6,626 nt of DNA from Candidatus Krumholzibacteriia bacterium (GTDB taxonomy: Bacteria > Krumholzibacteriota > Krumholzibacteriia > LZORAL124-64-63): positions 1 through 6,626 of the forward strand of contig JACZKN010000139.1 in assembly GCA_014859985.1 (NCBI GenBank), given 5' to 3'. This document shows positions 1 through 5,664 of the stretch, one piece after another (position 1 is the first letter of the stretch; every line of letters begins with the position of its first letter). A program made the position numbers and the translations under genes. The notes beneath the pieces are model-generated. The model was not told where the DNA came from. It was given only the letters and a program-made list of their open reading frames with translations, and did no database searches.

Positions 1-16
1 CCCACATTTCCCAAGT
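1..16 (+). repeat. Left terminal inverted repeat of the IS1380-family element
   Basis: Reads CCCACATTTCCCAAGT. Compared with the reverse complement of 1656-1671 it matches at 13 of 16 positions (mismatches at positions 3, 4 and 9), with the CATT and CCCAAGT cores conserved. Similarity falls off inside position 16. The window begins exactly at the outer tip, so a longer repeat or different outer edge cannot be excluded. Confidence 0.75.
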
Positions 17-43
17 AAGGCGCTGATTTCGCTGTCCTGACCA

Positions 44-60
44 TTATATTTCCTATATAA
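44..60 (+). promoter_or_regulatory. AT-rich block ahead of the transposase, possible -10 region
   Basis: This 17-bp stretch is almost pure A/T in an otherwise GC-rich element and contains TATATT and TATATA hexamers 35-50 bp before the transposase start. That position suits a -10 box for the transposase promoter. I could not pair either hexamer with a convincing -35 at normal spacing, so this is a candidate only. Confidence 0.3.
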
Positions 61-94
61 AACATGGTGTTGAAGGCTGCGAGGGGCGCGTTTC

Positions 95-1450
95 ATGGAT
101 CACCCAGAGGGTGCGGGCTTGCAACGGGCAGATCGGGTGGATTTCGACCCTCGCGTGCGGCTGGAATTTCGCGGCACGCAGCTCAGTTCCGACGGCGGCC
201 TTCTGGTGATGCGCGAGCTTGATGACGCGCTCGGGTTGTCCGATTTGGCGTCAGCGGCGCTGCGCGATACTCGCTCTGGCAAGAACACGGTCCATCGGCT
301 CGACGGCCTGTTCCGGCAATCAGTCTTTGGGCGGCTGGCCGGATACGAGGATGTCAACGACGCCAACCGTCTCGCCTGCGATCCGGTCATGCGCCAAGTT
401 GTCGGCGGCAGAGCGGTCGATGCACAAGCGGCCTCGGCATCGCAGATGGGACGGTTCGAGACCGAGACGCTGGCTCTGGCCGGGAACCGTGCCGCGCTGG
501 CCGACCTGAACGGGCAATGGATCGACCGGTTCCATGACCGTAACGGGCTGAAGTACATCGTTCTGGACATGGACAGCTCGGTCAGCCCGACCCATGGCGA
601 CCAGGAAGGGTCTGCCTGGAATGGCCATTTCGACTGTAGCTGCTATCACCCCAACTTTCTGTTCAACCAGTTCGGGATGCTGGAACGCTGCGCCCTGCGC
701 CATGGCAACGTCCACAGCGCCGATGGCTGGCGTGATGTTCTCGACCCCGTCATTGCGCGCTACGCGGAGCGCGACCTTGGTGGCAGGTTCTTCCGGGCCG
801 ATGCTGCCTACGCGATCCCGGCGATCTATGAGCGATTGGAAGAAGCGCGGTTCTTCTACGCCATCCGGCTGCCCGCAAACGCGGTCCTCAAGGACAAGAT
901 CGCGCATCGGCTAACGCGCCCTGTCGGGCGGCCGTCACTGACCAAGGTCAAGCGGTTCTTCGAGGAATTCGAGTATCAGGCGGCGTCCTGGGACAAGGAA
1001 CGCCGGGTGATCGCCAAGATCGAATGGCATCCGGGCGAACTGTTCCCGCGTGTCGGCTTCATCGTCACCAACCTGCCGATGGAGCCGGACTGGGTGGTGC
1101 GGTTCTACAACCAGCGCGGCACCGCCGAGCAGCACATCAAAGAGGGCAAATACGCCTTTCGCTGGACGCGGCTGTCGTGCCGGAAGTTCCGCGACAATGA
1201 GGTGCGGCTGCAACTGCACGCCCTGGCGTACAACCTGGCCACCTTCTTGCGCTGCATCGAGCTGCCCGAGGCCATGGCCGACTGGTCGTTGACCAGCCTG
1301 CAACTGAAGCTGATCAAGATCGGGGCACGTGTGGTCCGTCACGCCCGCACCATCACCTTCCAGCTGGCCGAGGTCGCTGTCACCGGCACGATGGTACGCG
1401 CCATCCTCGCCGCTATCCGCCGATTGCGAGCGCCACCGCTATGCGCATGA
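95..1450 (+). CDS. IS1380-family DDE transposase
   Basis: Cuts and joins the ends of its own element. The 451-residue protein has the usual length for the family and appears intact. It opens with the family-like stretch FRGTQLSSDGGLLVMRELDD (residues 25-44). Probable catalytic acids are an Asp in LDMDSS (D158 or D160), D236 in FRADAAYA, and E345. The last lies in YNQRGTAEQHIKEGK, which gives Y338, R341, E345 and K352, the Y-(2)-R-(3)-E-(6)-K signature of DDE transposases related to IS4. The ATG is preceded by GAGGGG at 81-86 with 8-bp spacing, which supports this start. It is transcribed toward the interrupted PIN gene, convergent with it. No frameshift or stop is seen, so the element may still be active. 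The family call is firm; the exact IS name is unknown to me. Confidence 0.93.
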   Translation: MDHPEGAGLQRADRVDFDPRVRLEFRGTQLSSDGGLLVMRELDDALGLSDLASAALRDTRSGKNTVHRLDGLFRQSVFGRLAGYEDVNDANRLACDPVMRQVVGGRAVDAQAASASQMGRFETETLALAGNRAALADLNGQWIDRFHDRNGLKYIVLDMDSSVSPTHGDQEGSAWNGHFDCSCYHPNFLFNQFGMLERCALRHGNVHSADGWRDVLDPVIARYAERDLGGRFFRADAAYAIPAIYERLEEARFFYAIRLPANAVLKDKIAHRLTRPVGRPSLTKVKRFFEEFEYQAASWDKERRVIAKIEWHPGELFPRVGFIVTNLPMEPDWVVRFYNQRGTAEQHIKEGKYAFRWTRLSCRKFRDNEVRLQLHALAYNLATFLRCIELPEAMADWSLTSLQLKLIKIGARVVRHARTITFQLAEVAVTGTMVRAILAAIRRLRAPPLCA

Positions 1451-1498
1451 TCGCGATCCACGCTCAAACTGAACGAAAGCGGCTGGACAGATCTGTCC
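1449..1498. repeat. Palindromes just after the transposase stop
   Basis: Two perfect palindromes sit next to the stop codon: GATCGCGATC at 1449-1458, overlapping the TGA, and GGACAGATCTGTCC at 1485-1498. The second could form a 5-bp hairpin in the transcript (loop GATC), with an alternative AGCGG/CCGCT pairing around it. There is no following T-run, so it is not a standard intrinsic terminator; it may stabilise the transposase mRNA end. Role inferred only. Confidence 0.5.
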
Positions 1499-1571
1499 GC
1501 TGCGCTGAAAAACGCCGCCCCTGGGCAAGGAAACAGCGGCTTCGCGGTCTGATCCGTCCAGATCCAGCAGT

Positions 1572-1600
1572 CTGCGCGACCGCAGGTGCCGCTTGCGGCA
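1572..1600. repeat. Two tandem small hairpins near the IS right end
   Basis: CTGCG-CGAC-CGCAG (1572-1585) is followed one base later by TGCCGC-TT-GCGGCA (1587-1600), then gaaaatcc. Both stems are perfect. They lie inside the non-coding right end of the insertion sequence, 55-85 bp from the tip. They could be transcript-end structures or part of a subterminal transposase-binding region. No function can be assigned from sequence alone. Confidence 0.45.
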
Positions 1601-1636
1601 GAAAATCCTTGTCTAGCGCTCGGATACAGGCGATCT

Positions 1637-1837
1637 TCACCTCAAACGACACGCCACTTGGGGAATGCAGGTTAAGATCGCCAAGATCGCCTTCTCGGTC
1701 TCGTCCAGAATGCGCGCGGACCAGTAGGGTCGAAACAAGCCAGCCTCGGCCAAACTCAAAATAATGTTCCGCTTGAGGCCACCCCCAAGGACGCAAGCAT
1801 CGATGATAGCCGCGTATCGGTTCATCGGGCCGCTCAA
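1637..1837 (-). pseudogene. PIN-domain toxin, C-terminus cut off by IS insertion
   Basis: PIN-domain (VapC-like) toxins are Mg-dependent RNases paired with an antitoxin. The first 55 residues look authentic: RYAAIIDACVL contains the first conserved Asp (D13), followed by NIILSLAEAGLFRPYWSARI and LDETEKAI with the second conserved acid (E46). At 1672-1675 the frame meets the IS tip. It continues for 11 IS-encoded residues (TCIPQVACRLR) to a stop at 1637-1639. The later conserved acidic residues of the PIN fold are missing, so the product should be inactive. The start is probably TTG at 1837-1835, which overlaps the antitoxin stop and has GGAGGG 8 bp upstream; ATG at 1825-1823 is the alternative. 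The coupling shows the two genes were co-translated. The rest of the gene should lie to the left of base 1. Confidence 0.8.
1656..1671 (-). repeat. Right terminal inverted repeat of the IS1380-family element
   Basis: On the minus strand this reads CCTGCATTCCCCAAGT, matching the left tip at 13 of 16 bases. The outer end at 1671 is supported independently: on the minus strand, PIN-toxin-like coding sequence continues up to 1672 and stops looking like PIN beyond it. Confidence 0.75.
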
Positions 1838-2109
1838 ATCAGGTCGCCCTCCGCGTCCAGCCCCGCAAGTTCGGACAGGGCATTGGATCGGGCCTGGTCG
1901 CGTTCGGTCATGTAGGCGAAAAGATCCTCTGCCCGGACACGACGATGGCGACCAACCATTGTGAACGGGATGTCGCCCTTTTCGAGCAACTTGATCAGGA
2001 AGGGCCGGGAGACATTCAGCATATCTGCCGCTTCTTGCGTCGTGAGCTCAGCTTCGACCGGGATCATGCGAAACCCGCGGCCAGTTGAAATCAGGCGCAG
2101 AATATCCAT
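1834..2109 (-). CDS. Excisionase-type helix-turn-helix antitoxin, short N-terminus
   Basis: A 91-residue DNA-binding protein of the MerR/excisionase HTH_17 type, the usual antitoxin partner of PIN toxins of this kind. The HTH is at about residues 22-66: ELTTQEAADMLNVSRPFLIK, then GDIPFTMVGRHRRVRAEDLFAY, where an xre/xis-like helix-turn-helix is followed by the basic wing. The C-terminal part (ERDQARSNALSELAGLDAEG) resembles the usual toxin-binding tail. It should bind its own operator and neutralise the toxin, but its toxin is now disrupted, so it is an orphan. As I recall the family, members carry roughly 50 more N-terminal residues before the DILRLI segment. Here an in-frame TAG (2130-2128) lies six codons upstream of the ATG and no Shine-Dalgarno is visible, so 5' truncation is likely. 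It might still bind DNA. Confidence 0.75.
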   Translation of the reverse strand: MDILRLISTGRGFRMIPVEAELTTQEAADMLNVSRPFLIKLLEKGDIPFTMVGRHRRVRAEDLFAYMTERDQARSNALSELAGLDAEGDLI

Positions 2110-2123
2110 TTGTGTGTGTTGGT

Positions 2124-2140
2124 CTGTCTACACTTTTGTA
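2124..2140. promoter_or_regulatory. Possible GntR/FCD-type operator
   Basis: CTGTCTACAC (2124-2133) fits the NyGTmTACrN-type consensus reported for FadR/VanR-subfamily GntR regulators. The overlapping TACA-CTTT-TGTA (2129-2140) is a perfect 4-bp inverted repeat. FCD-type GntR regulators often control catabolism of small organic and amino acids, which would suit the downstream demethylase. No regulator gene is in the window, and the site could instead be an operator for the antitoxin on the other strand. Confidence 0.3.
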
Positions 2141-2334
2141 TTGCGGACCGAAGGCATTTCTGCAATTCTCCCACCAGCAGCGGTCGAAGGCGCGAGCGGG
2201 AGTTGCCGGATCGGGTCGATCATCCGAATCGATCCTGTGTAAGGCTAAATCACGCTCCCGCGCGACTGCGCTAGCAGATGTCGATCTGTCAATATTGCTG
2301 GGGTGAATTCCTGACGCTGCTTAGCGTGTGCGCC

Positions 2335-2362
2335 TCGGCATGGCCACGTATGCAACTATACT
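2335..2362 (+). promoter_or_regulatory. Possible promoter of the oxidoreductase-ETF cluster
   Basis: TCGGCA (2335-2340; 4 of 6 to TTGACA) and TATACT (2357-2362; 5 of 6 to TATAAT) are separated by 16 bp. Transcription would start near 2369, leaving a leader of about 38 bases before the ATG at 2407. The leader would begin around the small hairpin at 2365-2377. Supported by motif match and position only. Confidence 0.35.
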
Positions 2363-2395
2363 CCTCGCCGAAGGCGAAGAGACTTCAAAATGATT

Positions 2396-2400
2396 GGGAG
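2396..2400 (+). promoter_or_regulatory. Ribosome binding site fixing the start of the oxidoreductase
   Basis: GGGAG lies 6 bp before ATG 2407. This favours 2407 over the in-frame upstream ATG at 2278, whose extra 43 residues look unlike the family and precede a normal Rossmann-fold N-terminus. Confidence 0.65.
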
Positions 2401-2406
2401 TTCCAG

Positions 2407-4788
2407 ATGAAGAGTCATGCTCGTGTCGTCGTGATCGGCGGAGGCGTTATCGGTTGTAGCATCCTCTATTACTTGGCCAAGAACGGTTGGACAGACGTGG
2501 TGCTGATCGAGCGTATGGACCTCACCGCAGGAACGACCTGGCATGCTGCTGGAAACGTCTCTCTGGTAGACGGCAATCCAGCCGTCAATCAGTTTAATGT
2601 GCTCGCTCATAAGCTCTATCGCGAAATGGAGAACGAGACGGGAGAGCATCTCGGTTGGACCCGCACGGGATCAATCCTGATCGCAAAAACAAATGATCTG
2701 CTTGAGCGATACGCGAGCCGCACGGAAAGCGCTCGAGCGGCCGGCATTGACTATCACATGATCGGTCCTGACGAGATCAAGAAGCTGCATCCTCTGATGG
2801 AACTCGACGGTATTCTCGGCGCAGCCTACATACCAGACGAAGGGGTACTTGATCCGAGTATGACGACCCACGCCTTCGCTCGCGCCGCGCGCGCCAAGGG
2901 CGCAGAGATATATCGTCATACCAAAGTTACTGGTCTGACTGAGCAATTGAATGGTGAATGGAAGGTCGGCACTGACAAAGGCGATATCATCACCGAGCAC
3001 GTGGTGATTGCCGCTGGCTTTTGGTCGCCAGTCATTGCGCGGATGGCCGGCGCACACGTTCCAATCGTGCCGACGGAGCGGCAATATCTTGTCACCGACG
3101 AGGTGCCGGAGCTCATGGAGCTTGATCGCAAGGTGCCAATGCTGCGCGATTTCGCAGTTCCGTTCTATGTTCGCCAGGAACGCAATGGTTTGCTCGTTGG
3201 CGTGCACGAGCCGCATACACCGTACTGTTTCCTCGACGGAATTCCTGACGACTTTGGTCAAGAGCTCTTTCCGGTAGATCTGGAACGGGGCGCTCATAGT
3301 CTCGAATCCGCAATCGCGCGCGTTCCTGCGCTCAGCAGGGTTGGGATTAAGACCGAGGTTTGTGGTCCAACGAGTCGTACCCCGGATTTGCAGGGCCTTA
3401 TTGGTCCCATTCCCGGACTACGAAACGTTCACATATCGGCGGGATTCGCCAACGGGATTAGCCAGGGAGCCGCACTGGGGCACGTCGCCGCCGAATGGCT
3501 GATCGAAGGCAGTCCGAGCATCGACGTCTCTAAGCTGTACGCGAGCCGCTTCGGCAGTTACGCCAACAAGCGGTTTATTCGCGCTATGCTAAGCGAAGCG
3601 CATGTGTTTGGAACTGTTGATCTCTCAGGGGAAAGGTTAGCGGGTCGGCCGGCGCGGACGGGCGGGCTTTACGATCGCTTCAAGGCTAAAGGTGCGCATT
3701 TCTCAGCCCAGCTCGGGTGGGAAACGCCTATGTGGTTCTCGCGAGGCAATGCGCGTTCAAACGGCGTCGAGGAGGCGCGCGCCGAAGCACTAGATGTGCG
3801 CAAAAGCGTCGGCATTCTCGATCTCACGGCGCTTGCGAAGTATGAAGTATCTGGGCCAGCCGCCAGTACCTTTCTTGACCGGCTCTGCGCCCGTCGTCTC
3901 CCCGCCGTCGGCAGTATTGTTTCCACCCCCATGCTTAATGAGCGTGGTCAAGTGATGTGCTTCACGACAATCGCGCGGATTGAGCCTGATCGCTTCTATC
4001 TGACTGCTGCTCCGCAAGCGGAGCTACACCATTACTCTTGGATGAATGAACAATTGCCGCGGGACGGAAGCGTACGGCTTGAGAATGTCACCGGTCGCTA
4101 TGGAGCACTGCTATTGTCGGGGCCAAGAGCCCGCGAAGTGCTCGCTAAAGTGTGCGAAGCGGACTTGTCCAATGAAGTTTTCCCTTGGTTGACGGTCTCA
4201 GATATCGATATTGCGTACGGTCGCGCACGCGCGTTGCGCTTCAACATGGTCGGCGAGCTTGGATGGGAGCTTCACCACCCTCTCGAATATCAGACCGGTA
4301 TCTACGAAGCGCTTGCGGCCGCGGGTGAGGAATTCCAAATCGTTGATTTTGGATTCAAGGCTTACGACACGCTGCGGCTCGAGGCCGGATGGCCACTCTG
4401 GGGCGCAGACTTCAACTCAAGTCAGACAGCGACTTCAGCTGGTCTCAGCCGCTTCGTCGATCCCGGTAAAGAAGGCTTTATTGGTCGTCGCGCGATCCTT
4501 GATACGGCACAACCCGTGCTCTCTCGCCTCGTCCACATATCGTTCGATCTCGATGGATCTCCCCCCGAAACGGGCAGCCTCTTGTTCGACGGCGACGACG
4601 TGGTTGGACACGTCCACTCGTCGGCCTATGGGCCATCCATAGGTTCGGGCATCGCGTTCGCTTCCGTAAAGGATGGTTTCGGGAGGGGTGGCAAGACCAT
4701 CAACTGCTTGGTGCGAGGCAGCAGACTGCCTGTAAACATTCTGGAGCGTGCCCTGCATGATCCAGAGAGCCTACGTGTCAGTAGCTGA
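2407..4788 (+). CDS. FAD-dependent dimethylglycine/sarcosine dehydrogenase-family protein with GcvT domain
   Basis: A 793-residue bidomain enzyme expected to oxidise an N-methyl group of an amino acid or betaine derivative at FAD and pass the one-carbon unit to tetrahydrofolate. Residues 6-36 form the dinucleotide-binding start (GGGVIG at 11-16, E35 for the ribose). TAGTTWHAAG (40-49) carries W45-H46; in mammalian dimethylglycine dehydrogenase the equivalent His binds FAD covalently. GPTSRTPDLQGLIGPIPG (320-337) and AGFANGISQGAALG (345-358) close the DAO domain. An FAO_M-like linker follows (about 371-430), then a GcvT region (about 435-700) with VGELGWEL (615-622), YDTLRLEAG (653-661) and WGAD (665-668), and a GcvT C-terminal barrel (about 705-790). 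Length is typical of bacterial members. The adjacent etfB/etfA indicate a dehydrogenase using ETF rather than an oxygen-using oxidase. Dimethylglycine, sarcosine and other N-methyl compounds remain possible substrates. Confidence 0.88.
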   Translation: MKSHARVVVIGGGVIGCSILYYLAKNGWTDVVLIERMDLTAGTTWHAAGNVSLVDGNPAVNQFNVLAHKLYREMENETGEHLGWTRTGSILIAKTNDLLERYASRTESARAAGIDYHMIGPDEIKKLHPLMELDGILGAAYIPDEGVLDPSMTTHAFARAARAKGAEIYRHTKVTGLTEQLNGEWKVGTDKGDIITEHVVIAAGFWSPVIARMAGAHVPIVPTERQYLVTDEVPELMELDRKVPMLRDFAVPFYVRQERNGLLVGVHEPHTPYCFLDGIPDDFGQELFPVDLERGAHSLESAIARVPALSRVGIKTEVCGPTSRTPDLQGLIGPIPGLRNVHISAGFANGISQGAALGHVAAEWLIEGSPSIDVSKLYASRFGSYANKRFIRAMLSEAHVFGTVDLSGERLAGRPARTGGLYDRFKAKGAHFSAQLGWETPMWFSRGNARSNGVEEARAEALDVRKSVGILDLTALAKYEVSGPAASTFLDRLCARRLPAVGSIVSTPMLNERGQVMCFTTIARIEPDRFYLTAAPQAELHHYSWMNEQLPRDGSVRLENVTGRYGALLLSGPRAREVLAKVCEADLSNEVFPWLTVSDIDIAYGRARALRFNMVGELGWELHHPLEYQTGIYEALAAAGEEFQIVDFGFKAYDTLRLEAGWPLWGADFNSSQTATSAGLSRFVDPGKEGFIGRRAILDTAQPVLSRLVHISFDLDGSPPETGSLLFDGDDVVGHVHSSAYGPSIGSGIAFASVKDGFGRGGKTINCLVRGSRLPVNILERALHDPESLRVSS

Positions 4789-4804
4789 AGAGGAGGACAT
4801 GACG

Positions 4805-4852
4805 ATGCTTCGTCCGGGCAACTTCGTACTGTCGTCGCGTGTCAACGCATGA
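4805..4852 (+). other. Tiny ORF (15 codons) with strong Shine-Dalgarno, possible gene remnant
   Basis: Right after the oxidoreductase stop is GAGGAGG (4790-4796), a near-ideal ribosome binding site. It lies 8 bp before ATG 4805; another in-frame ATG at 4799 is only 2 bp away. The frame encodes MLRPGNFVLSSRVNA and stops at 4850-4852. It may be the start of a gene otherwise deleted between the oxidoreductase and etfB, or a short leader that couples translation. I do not recognise the peptide. The rest of the 126-bp gap to etfB holds only the etfB ribosome binding site. Confidence 0.35.
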
Positions 4853-4899
4853 GTTGGGCCTCGACCTAAGCGCCGTCTGGAGAGTTTTCGTATTGGAAC

Positions 4900-4905
4900 G
4901 GGAGG
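4900..4905 (+). promoter_or_regulatory. Ribosome binding site of etfB
   Basis: GGGAGG is 9 bp from ATG 4915 and 6 bp from an in-frame TTG at 4912. ATG is preferred because family proteins begin MKVLV. The choice changes the protein by one residue. Confidence 0.65.
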
Positions 4906-4914
4906 TAGTGTTTG

Positions 4915-5664
4915 ATGAAAGTACTCGTAGCCGTGAAGCGAGTGGTGGATTTCAATGTGAAGGTCCGGGTGAAGCCGGACGGTTCGGGGGTTGAGCTTTC
5001 GAATGTGAAGATGGCAATGAACCCGTTTGACGAGATCGCGGTCGAAGAAGCATTGCGCCTGAAGGAGGCCGGCAAGGCGAGCGAGGTGATAATCGTATCG
5101 ATCGGGCCACAGCAGGCGCAGGAGACGATCCGCACTGCGCTCGCCATGGGCGCCGACCACGGCATCCTGGTAAAGGTCGATGGCACGGTCGAGCCCCTTT
5201 CAGTGGCGAAGATTCTCAAGGGTGTTGTCGAGGCCGTGCAACCGGACCTTGTGATCCTGGGCAAGCAGGCAATTGACGACGATTGCAACCAGACCGGACA
5301 GATGCTGGCGGCATTGCTTGGCTGGCCACAGGGCACTTTTGCCTCGAAGGTCGCTGTCGAGGACACTGCGTTCCTGGTCACCCGAGAGATCGACGGGGGT
5401 TTGCAAACGGTAAGGCTCAATAGGCCGGCAATCATCACAACCGATCTGCGCCTCAACGAGCCACGTCATGCGTCGCTGCCGAACATCATGAAGGCGAAGA
5501 AGAAGCCGGTCGATGAGAAGACGCCGGACGATTACGGCGTCGATGTCGCGCCGCGCCTTCAAGTGCTCAAGACTACAGAACCGCCAATAAGGCAGGCGGG
5601 GGTAAAGGTTGCAAGCGTCGCCGATCTCCTCGCGAAACTCAAGAACGAAGCCGGAGTCCTCTGA
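4915..5664 (+). CDS. etfB: Electron transfer flavoprotein beta subunit
   Basis: Small subunit of the soluble FAD/AMP heterodimer that takes electrons from flavin dehydrogenases and carries them to ETF:ubiquinone oxidoreductase. The 249 residues match the usual length. Visible features are MKVLVAVKRVVD (1-12), NPFDEIAVEEALRLKE (36-51), the AMP-site stretch KQAIDDDCNQTGQM (117-130) with GWPQGTFASKV (136-146), and the dehydrogenase recognition loop DLRLNEPRHASLPNIM (177-192) followed by KAKKK. In the human and Paracoccus proteins the loop has Tyr where H185 stands here, as far as I recall. It belongs to the respiratory ETF group (paired with acyl-CoA or N-methyl dehydrogenases), not to the FixAB/bifurcating group. 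Placement downstream of the dimethylglycine dehydrogenase-like gene suggests a dedicated acceptor, and its end overlaps etfA by one base. Confidence 0.95.
   Translation: MKVLVAVKRVVDFNVKVRVKPDGSGVELSNVKMAMNPFDEIAVEEALRLKEAGKASEVIIVSIGPQQAQETIRTALAMGADHGILVKVDGTVEPLSVAKILKGVVEAVQPDLVILGKQAIDDDCNQTGQMLAALLGWPQGTFASKVAVEDTAFLVTREIDGGLQTVRLNRPAIITTDLRLNEPRHASLPNIMKAKKKPVDEKTPDDYGVDVAPRLQVLKTTEPPIRQAGVKVASVADLLAKLKNEAGVL
5653..5656 (+). promoter_or_regulatory. Ribosome binding site of etfA inside the end of etfB
   Basis: GGAG sits 7 bp before ATG 5664, within the last codons of etfB. Together with the TGATG stop/start overlap it indicates translational coupling, which helps make the two subunits in equal amounts. 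Confidence 0.6.

Larger units (their letters stand above)
1..1671 (+). mobile_element. Complete IS1380-family insertion sequence (about 1.67 kb)
   Basis: A single transposase gene lies between matching terminal inverted repeats at 1-16 and 1656-1671. The length, the single ORF and repeats starting with CC fit the IS1380 family. Just outside the right tip is TTAA (1672-1675), a plausible 4-bp target site, the duplication size usual for this family. The left copy would lie before base 1, so the duplication cannot be confirmed. The element has inserted into a PIN toxin gene read on the minus strand, whose reading frame runs straight into the right tip. The 205 bp between the transposase stop and the right repeat hold several palindromes and no gene that I can support. 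The ends are inferred from repeat matching; family membership rests on the transposase. Confidence 0.85.
2110..2406. other. Divergent intergenic region, no gene seen
   Basis: This stretch of about 300 bp lies between the minus-strand antitoxin and the plus-strand oxidoreductase. Both strands were read and nothing resembled a conserved protein or structured RNA. It contains a possible GntR-type operator near 2124-2140, small inverted repeats (ACGCT-GCTT-AGCGT at 2314-2327 and TCGCC-GAA-GGCGA at 2365-2377), a possible promoter with its -10 at 2357-2362, and the ribosome binding site for the downstream gene. It probably also contains the junction where the damaged toxin-antitoxin locus meets the metabolic cluster. 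Confidence 0.6.

Noticed and set aside
320..907. Long minus-strand open frame inside the transposase gene
   Set aside because: A GC-rich antisense shadow of the transposase with no recognisable domain. The same applies to minus-strand frames at 100-570 and 935-1342.
1441..1796. Open frames on both strands spanning the IS right end and the toxin stub
   Set aside because: They cross the IS junction and overlap the PIN frame, and their translations show low-complexity Arg/Pro/Ser runs with no domain.
1834..2109. Phage excisionase or integration module
   Set aside because: The HTH type is shared with excisionases, but the overlapping PIN gene downstream makes the antitoxin role far more likely. 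No integrase or attachment site is visible.
2278..2406. In-frame N-terminal extension of 43 residues on the oxidoreductase
   Set aside because: It is open by chance: rich in Cys and Trp, unlike the family, and not preceded by a good ribosome binding site. The ATG at 2407 has GGGAG and starts directly at the Rossmann fold.
2110..2406. Glycine riboswitch or other structured leader upstream of the demethylase
   Set aside because: No glycine aptamer core or long paired structure was seen; only two 5-bp hairpins are present.
2671..3297. Minus-strand 208-codon frame inside the oxidoreductase gene
   Set aside because: Lies entirely opposite a strongly conserved coding region and has no recognisable motifs; judged a shadow frame.
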